Of a stretch of 64,000 bases of DNA, positions 58,962 through 64,000 are shown piece by piece; position 1 is the first letter of the stretch, and every line of letters begins with the position of its first letter. This DNA comes from Massospora cicadina (Eukaryota; Entomophthoromycota; Entomophthoromycetes; Entomophthorales; Entomophthoraceae). A program made the position numbers and the translations under genes. The stretch is taken from contig JAKSZP010018516.1 in assembly GCA_022478985.1 (NCBI GenBank), positions 1 to 64,000 of the forward strand. Direction: 5' to 3'. The notes below the pieces were generated by a model. It was given only the letters and a program-made list of their open reading frames with translations, had not been told where the DNA came from and made no database searches.

Positions 58962-59377
58962 CAAAGCCCCATTTTCTGCTGTGATGCAAGCATGAGCACC
59001 AAGGATTCCAAAGGCTCTGTGGCTGCTAGATTACGTTCATTGAACCTGCTGCTGTTGGATTTTTCCAATGGCAAGCACATGGCACTAGCTCTCCTCAACA
59101 TGGAGACTCAATGTGGCCTCTTGACTCAAAACAAGCAGGCTAAAACCTTGACTGACCATCTTCAGAAGAACAATTTTTGTCTTGATATGAAATGAATCAG
59201 TCAAAGGAACCTGAAAAAATTTACCAAATTAGACAACAAAATATCACGAATACCTCAACAATTAATTGGGCTAATTATTTCCGCGGGGACCAAGAGGTAC
59301 ACCTCATGGACTAGGCTTGAGGGGGCTCTCTTGGGATTCTCACTATGCAAGGTATAAGCCTTGTCATGGGGAGTAGG

Positions 59378-61386
59378 CGACACTTGCTGCTGTGAGGGAC
59401 TCGATGTTTAAGCTATTAATGGTACATAATTCCCAAATAAGGTTTGAGCTTACTTCATCATTTTAGGTTTTGAGTTTGGAGTACTACCTAATTACAATAA
59501 ATTTGGAAAATAATCATTTTAATATTGTTTGTAAATAATTCACATAATTATAAAGTCAAATTCAAATGACTCCATCACCTGTTGCCCAAAGCTTCCATGA
59601 TCTTCATCAGCTGTCCATTCTGGAAGCTAGCAAGTTGTACCTCTTAACCTGGACCATTGGAAGAGCACCTACTAAGGTTGCACTAATTTACTTATTCTAG
59701 TAAACTATCACTAGGAGATCAAAAAGTATAGCTGACTTTCCAGGTGGGACATGATTAAGGACAGATTGTCATGGAAATGGCAGAAGAAGTTTAGACTGGA
59801 CTGCCAGTCAGGATGCGTAAACACCCAAAAGCAAGCCAGAATGCCAGAGGCATTGCTGACTAAATGACGTTATATGGAGCTAGGCATTGAGAAATGACGA
59901 ATTGTTGGTGTAGAACAACAGTGAGTAAGATCCCACCAACGAACCACAATGTGCCCATCCCCAACCCAGGGGGCCTTGCTGCAGGGGTGGGATTACAGAG
60001 ATAGTTTCAATAAGTTCATCAGCATATGGGGTCATTTCAACTGGGGAGGCAAGGAGACAGATTCTCTCTTGCATTTGGTGGATATAAGGCCACAAGATTC
60101 CCATGTACTGTTGCTGGAAGTTCATGATAACGGGGTTTAAAGCCAAAAATATTGGACTCGCTGAATCCAATCAATGATGGAGGGGGCCATAGTGACCATA
60201 AGTACTGGTAGAGCCCATCCGGTATACAGACTGACAGGCTACCAGGGAAACGCCATCAGGGATGCGGCCAGAAGGAGCAATACAATAAAAAAGTTGATTG
60301 ATTTTTTCGGGTAAAATTTTTATTGAAAGGAAATGAAGAAAATTGACCAACAATTTTCTCAGTGCAATGAAACTGATTAAATAGTGGTCAATTGGGGTAG
60401 TGACAAGCCAGGATTGGGACCCTCAATTTCGACCTAACCAGCAAATTATTTGGGAATGGGCGGGTTTATTCCCTGGGAACCAATATCAAAAGATTTGGTG
60501 GTGGGCCAAGTCACTGTTGGTTTGACCTCAAATGTCCAAACTGAGGCTTGGTTGCAAGACTGATGGTTGGCGCGACAGCATTTGGCCTGACAAGTGGCGG
60601 GAATCCCCAAGGCCACCCCACATAGGGGCGGGTCCATTTGGTTGGGAATGGGTTCGGGACGCCCAACCTACCTGCACTCAGTCATGGGACTGTTCATTCA
60701 GTCAGTGGCATCACATCAGCTGCAATGCCTGAATTGTCAACAGGGGACTTTGAACCCTCATTGATGATGTCCAATGCTATAGCCTGCCTGTCAAGGATGA
60801 TCCCTGATGACTTTGGTAGGAAGGTGATTTGTTTTATCAGCATGTTAATCGAATTAAAACCATTGGGCATTTAGGCCAATAACTCAGTCTTCATGCCTTT
60901 CTGGCCATTTGAGATCTGAACATTGGGCAGATTGCCGCTCGAATTAGTTCTGATTGATTTCAATTTGACAATCTCAGTGCAGATTTTGCTGATTCCCCGT
61001 AGCAGTTCTGCCAAGTTGAGTGTGGGTACTGGGGTGTTTTCCAAAAGTGGAAGAGCTGTTACCCAGCACTCATCTACTATGTAAGCGAGATAGCCCTGAG
61101 TAATGAGGGGTACTGCCATCCTCTTTTGGTGCCTTCTTGCTCAGAAATGAAAAAATGGCCCAAACACCCAGGGGATGTTCCCTGGGACTTACACAGATCA
61201 CGTGGAAATCAAGAATGACTGATGAATCACTCTTCGCATTTCTCAATGAATTTGATTCTCCTTATACTTTTTGATAGTGCTGTAAAATAACTGGCTTATT
61301 TTTAAATAAAGTAGTTTTTCATAATATATTATATAAACTACTCTACTTAAGTGCTTATTTTATTCTAATGAACAAACTCTCATCCA
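59378..61386 (+). repeat. LTR F2, split by a solo LTR of family E
   Basis: The two parts, 59378-59766 and 61199-61386, together align with F1 (55949-56532). The start reads CGACAC where F1 has TGACAC. The right end lies next to the 5' end of LINE L', so a few terminal bases may be missing. Confidence 0.75.
59762..61198 (-). mobile_element. Solo LTR of gypsy E family, 5-bp TSD CAGAT
   Basis: The 1427-bp segment 59767-61193 aligns with the LTRs of element E. CAGAT stands exactly on both sides (59762-59766, 61194-61198). On the plus strand it runs TGTCATGGAAA to GGGACTTACA. It interrupts LTR F2. Confidence 0.92.
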
Positions 61387-61484
61387 AGAGAACTTTTCTT
61401 TCTCGTTGCAATCACTATTGCATCCTATTCAATTCAAGACTGAATCTAGTTTGATAATCTCACAGAGGAGATTAGTCTGCGCCC

Positions 61485-62900
61485 ATGTCAGGGAGCAGTT
61501 GGGCAAGCAAGGTAAGAAAAGCAGGTGGAAGGCCCGCGGCCTCCAACGTTCGAAAATGCCCAGGAGAATCTGGCGGAATAGACAAAAATCTTAAAAAACT
61601 GGCAGTTACAATTTCCCTGGAGATACTTGCGTGGCAAGCACGATGCAACCAGTACATCAACACGCCACACTCCCAGCTACTTTCATCGGTGGAATTTGGA
61701 GTCCATGTGTATCTGGACATCCAAAAAACGGCCTTATGGGAAAAATTTTGTGAAGATGTACACAAAGTTTTCCCAACCGCGGTGTACGTTGCACCTCACT
61801 CCATGTTGCGCGGTTGGCTGGACCTAGGTTTTGAAAGCAAAAAAGCAGCAGATGAGGCTGCAGCGGTGCGCATAGTGGTCAACCTCCCCAAAGGGCAACG
61901 GGTCATCAAAACCAAATGCACCAGATGGATAAAATCAAACCAAATTTTCCTCACGTTTGACTTTTTGCCTACTATGGTAAAACGTGACATTTTGGAACAA
62001 CACCTGAAAGATGGTCTCGCCATATATGGCGAAATACAATCTTTCAAAATGCAACGCTTCACGCTGATGCCACACCTGTGCAACAGCAAAGCCATCACAG
62101 TTCTGACCCCAACTGAGGAGATCATGAAGGACCTAACCCAGATCCCACACTCCAATTTTGTTGATATTGCAGGGCATACCACCCACCCGTTCCAGGTGAC
62201 CGTGGACAGCGCGCCCCCCATTTGCACCCACTGTGATGCGTTCGGCCATAAGGCACATGCATGCCCCATCAGGGAGGGCGTCACATTCTAAGAGCACCCC
62301 TCAGCGGCCATGGCCAGCAGAGAGGCGCACTACAAACCAACCGCAAGCACCAAGGAGGCTTTCCCGTGGGGAGCACAAGGCTGCTACCTATTGGTAAAGC
62401 CTATCTCCCCACAGGAGCAGAAGAAGGCCAAGCAGGCCCGTAGGGCCGCGGCCAAGGAAGCGGCCAAGGCCACCACCGCTATCCCATACTCACAACGCCA
62501 GGAGGACATGGAGACCTTCGCAGCGGAAGCAACTTGGGAATCCATTATCCAATCAGATTGGGAAGCCTATGCCAGGTGGGCCACTCAATCTGAGGATCCG
62601 ATGGGAGATTCAATCTCACCTAATTGTTGCACCCAAGCTCCGGTCAAAACTGACTTGGGACCTATCTCAACTGAAAAAAAAATTTTGCCCCGCTTGACGG
62701 TGTACCAAACTCATCCGCACCGCAAAAAATTTTGCCCGACGTTGGGAAAACAAAAAGTGAAGGCCAAAGCCAATGCGACTCTTTCCGCAAAAATCAACAA
62801 AAACTCTGATAGCGTTGCTGCTAACACCCATGCTGCTGTGAAAGCCCATGGGGACCTAGAAGAGGATGGTGGGCCCAGGGGCCCACCCCCTCACACATAA
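61485..62900 (+). pseudogene. LINE L' ORF1 (RNA-binding, CCHC), one premature stop
   Basis: The ATG at 61485 opens 268 codons to TAA at 62289. The same frame then continues without a break to TAA at 62898, giving 471 codons in total with one internal stop. Near residues 110-185 there is the ORF1 core (GWLDLGFESKKAADEAAA; IFLTFDFLPTMV). Near residues 245-260 there is CTHCDAFGHKAHAC, a CX2CX4HX4C knuckle. After the stop there is an Ala/Lys-rich part (KKAKQARRAAAKEAAKA). LINE L aligns over the same length, showing that the stop is a later mutation. ORF1 protein binds LINE RNA. ORF2 starts seven bases downstream of the final stop. Confidence 0.85.
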
Positions 62901-62906
62901 GGTGTG

Positions 62907-64000
62907 ATGGGGGAAACCTTCAATTTAGGGACGTTGAATATCGCCAGACTCAAGGCCTCCCCATCCTGGGCTAGGAAACTAAGTTTTTTACAACACAATT
63001 TACCCATGGATATCCTGGCCATCCAGGAGTCCCACTGTCCACGAGGTTCCAAGGAAGCTTGGAAAACAATGCTCCTCCCATCCCTATCCTTTTGGTCGAA
63101 GCACTGTGGGGTGCTAATTCAGAAAAATATTTTTTTCAAATTCACATCCTCAGAAACATTCCTAAATGGCTGAGTGCTCGTCGTCACCTTCTCGTGGGCT
63201 GATGTAGCACATGCATTTGTCAACATCTATGCCCCAAACGGTGCACATGAGCGTCAGGAATTTTTCTCGTCAGTCAAATCCCTCCTGCTACCCCCTGATT
63301 CTTTCCTAGTCAGCGACATGAACTGTTGGCTAACCTCACCAACGGACTGGTGGCCTCCCTCACCCCACGCCCCACAAGGTCACATAGAACTAATCATTCT
63401 AAAGGCCACCCTTGGGTTAATGGATGCACTGCCATGACATGCCCCGCTGCTCAAAAACATGACACGTCCCCACGCCCACAACTGCCAATTAAGGTCCATG
63501 ACCCGCATCAACCTTATTCTAATGTTGGCGAAATTCCAACCCCACATCTCCCACTTCAAAACAACGAAAATGGAATTCTCTGACCACCAACTGGTCTTGA
63601 TAACCTACCACCTACCGGTCACAGTTGCTAAGGCCCCACATTGAGGCAAAATCTGCCCCCCGAGCTCACGTCACCAGGATTTTCCACGTGGGTGGAAGAG
63701 GCAACTTTGGCAAAATTGTTTGTTGCACCATTTTTCGTGGACCCCATTTCCACTTGGGCAACTTTCAAAGAGGACGCCATCCACCAATATCGCCATCTCT
63801 CCTCCAGATGCTCACGAGCCACATTGGCAGTTATCTCGCGCACTCTGGCGGAATTGGCCCACTTGGAGTCCAACATTCCAGCTACAGGATACAGCCCTGC
63901 ATGGGGCTGGAATTGGGCGGAGGCAGCTGCCCACCTCAACGCACTCGAAAGGCAACACAAACATTGGGTTTGTGTCCAATACAGGGCCACACGCATCACT
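62907..64000 (+). pseudogene. LINE L' ORF2, endonuclease part, with TGA stops
   Basis: The ATG at 62907 opens FNLGTLNIARLKASPSWARK then MDILAIQESHC, the N-terminus of an APE-type endonuclease. In the same frame come VNIYAPNGAHERQEFF, a SDMNCWLTSPTDWW motif, and SDHQLVLITY. In-frame TGA stops stand at 63171, 63435 and 63642. After the last stop a frameshift lies in a C-run near 63657, since the ELTSPGFSTWVEEATLAKLF segment is in the next frame. The RT lies beyond the window. The spacing to ORF1 (ATG seven bases after its stop) suggests coupled translation. Confidence 0.8.

Larger units (their letters stand above)
56533..59377 (+). mobile_element. 2.8-kb interior between LTRs F1 and F2, non-autonomous
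   Basis: Flanked by two LTRs of one family in the same orientation. I find no protease, RT or integrase on either strand. It holds weakly coding-looking stretches (56560-56930, 58500-58800, 58990-59190), an approximate 85-bp duplication near 57420-57570, an approximate 245-bp tandem duplication (57795-58145), and a histone H3 pseudogene (58140-58429). This composition fits a non-autonomous LTR element that has captured host sequence, or a host segment trapped between two LTRs. Confidence 0.55.
61393..64000 (+). mobile_element. LINE L' (Tad/L1-like), 5' part, runs off the window
   Basis: The start ACTTTTCTTTCTCGTTGCAA resembles LINE L at 35449. ORF1 with a CCHC knuckle and ORF2 with endonuclease follow on the plus strand. 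It lies directly behind LTR F2 and is better preserved than LINE L: ORF1 has a single in-frame stop. The element continues beyond 64000, so RT and the 3' end are not seen. Confidence 0.85.

Noticed and set aside
62907..63650. Alternative genetic code with TGA read as Trp
   Set aside because: TAA and TAG also interrupt the TE genes, and TGA stands at Gln or Arg positions as well (for example 36248 in LINE L and Arg8 of H3), so ordinary mutational stops explain it.
1..64000. CRISPR arrays, prokaryotic operons or phage genes
   Set aside because: No regularly spaced short repeats and no bacterial gene arrangement; all recognisable proteins belong to eukaryotic retroelements or histone H3.

Overview
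The window is eukaryotic, gene-poor and AT-rich, and built almost entirely of transposable elements inserted into one another. I find no intact host gene, rRNA, tRNA or CRISPR array. Chromodomain-bearing Ty3/gypsy elements (chromoviruses), Tad/L1-like LINEs with a CCHC ORF1 and an APE-RT ORF2, and C-to-T-like decay of coding regions together suggest a TE-rich filamentous fungus. Species or phylum cannot be fixed from this sequence alone.

Layout. 1-9056: an old minus-strand gypsy (A) carrying a MITE and two retroposon insertions. 10965-12522: an ORF1-only LINE derivative (HAL-type, copy 1) with a perfect 19-bp target-site duplication (TSD). 12635-13602: a solo LTR (family L2). 15797-18291: HAL copy 2 (minus) holding a 569-bp solo LTR. 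About 19311-34800: HAL copy 3 (minus), split by gypsy E (19767-33339), itself split by the youngest element, chromovirus C (23906-30484). 35445-40702: a nearly full-length LINE (L, plus). 40777-50045: HAL copy 4 (minus), split by gypsy D (41134-48544, plus), whose 5' LTR holds another L2 solo LTR and a retroposon fragment. 52400-55948: a gypsy pol remnant (G). 55949-61386: two LTRs of a further family around a 2.8-kb interior with a decayed histone H3 gene; the second LTR holds an E-family solo LTR. 61393-64000: the 5' part of a second LINE (L').

Two results stand out. First, a retroposon family with 3' end CCATCTAGTACT-A(n) has copies from about 1.85 kb (HAL copy 4) through 242 and 273 bp down to five micro-insertions of only 15-22 bp. 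All are flanked by direct repeats of about 16-20 bp, as expected of target-primed reverse transcription with extreme 5' truncation. Second, the HAL elements have the ORF1 region and the 5' and 3' termini of the LINEs but no ORF2, so they look like non-autonomous partners mobilised by the LINE reverse transcriptase.

All coordinates of decayed coding domains are approximate (tens of bases). TSD and LTR boundaries were read base by base. Percent identities are estimates by eye.
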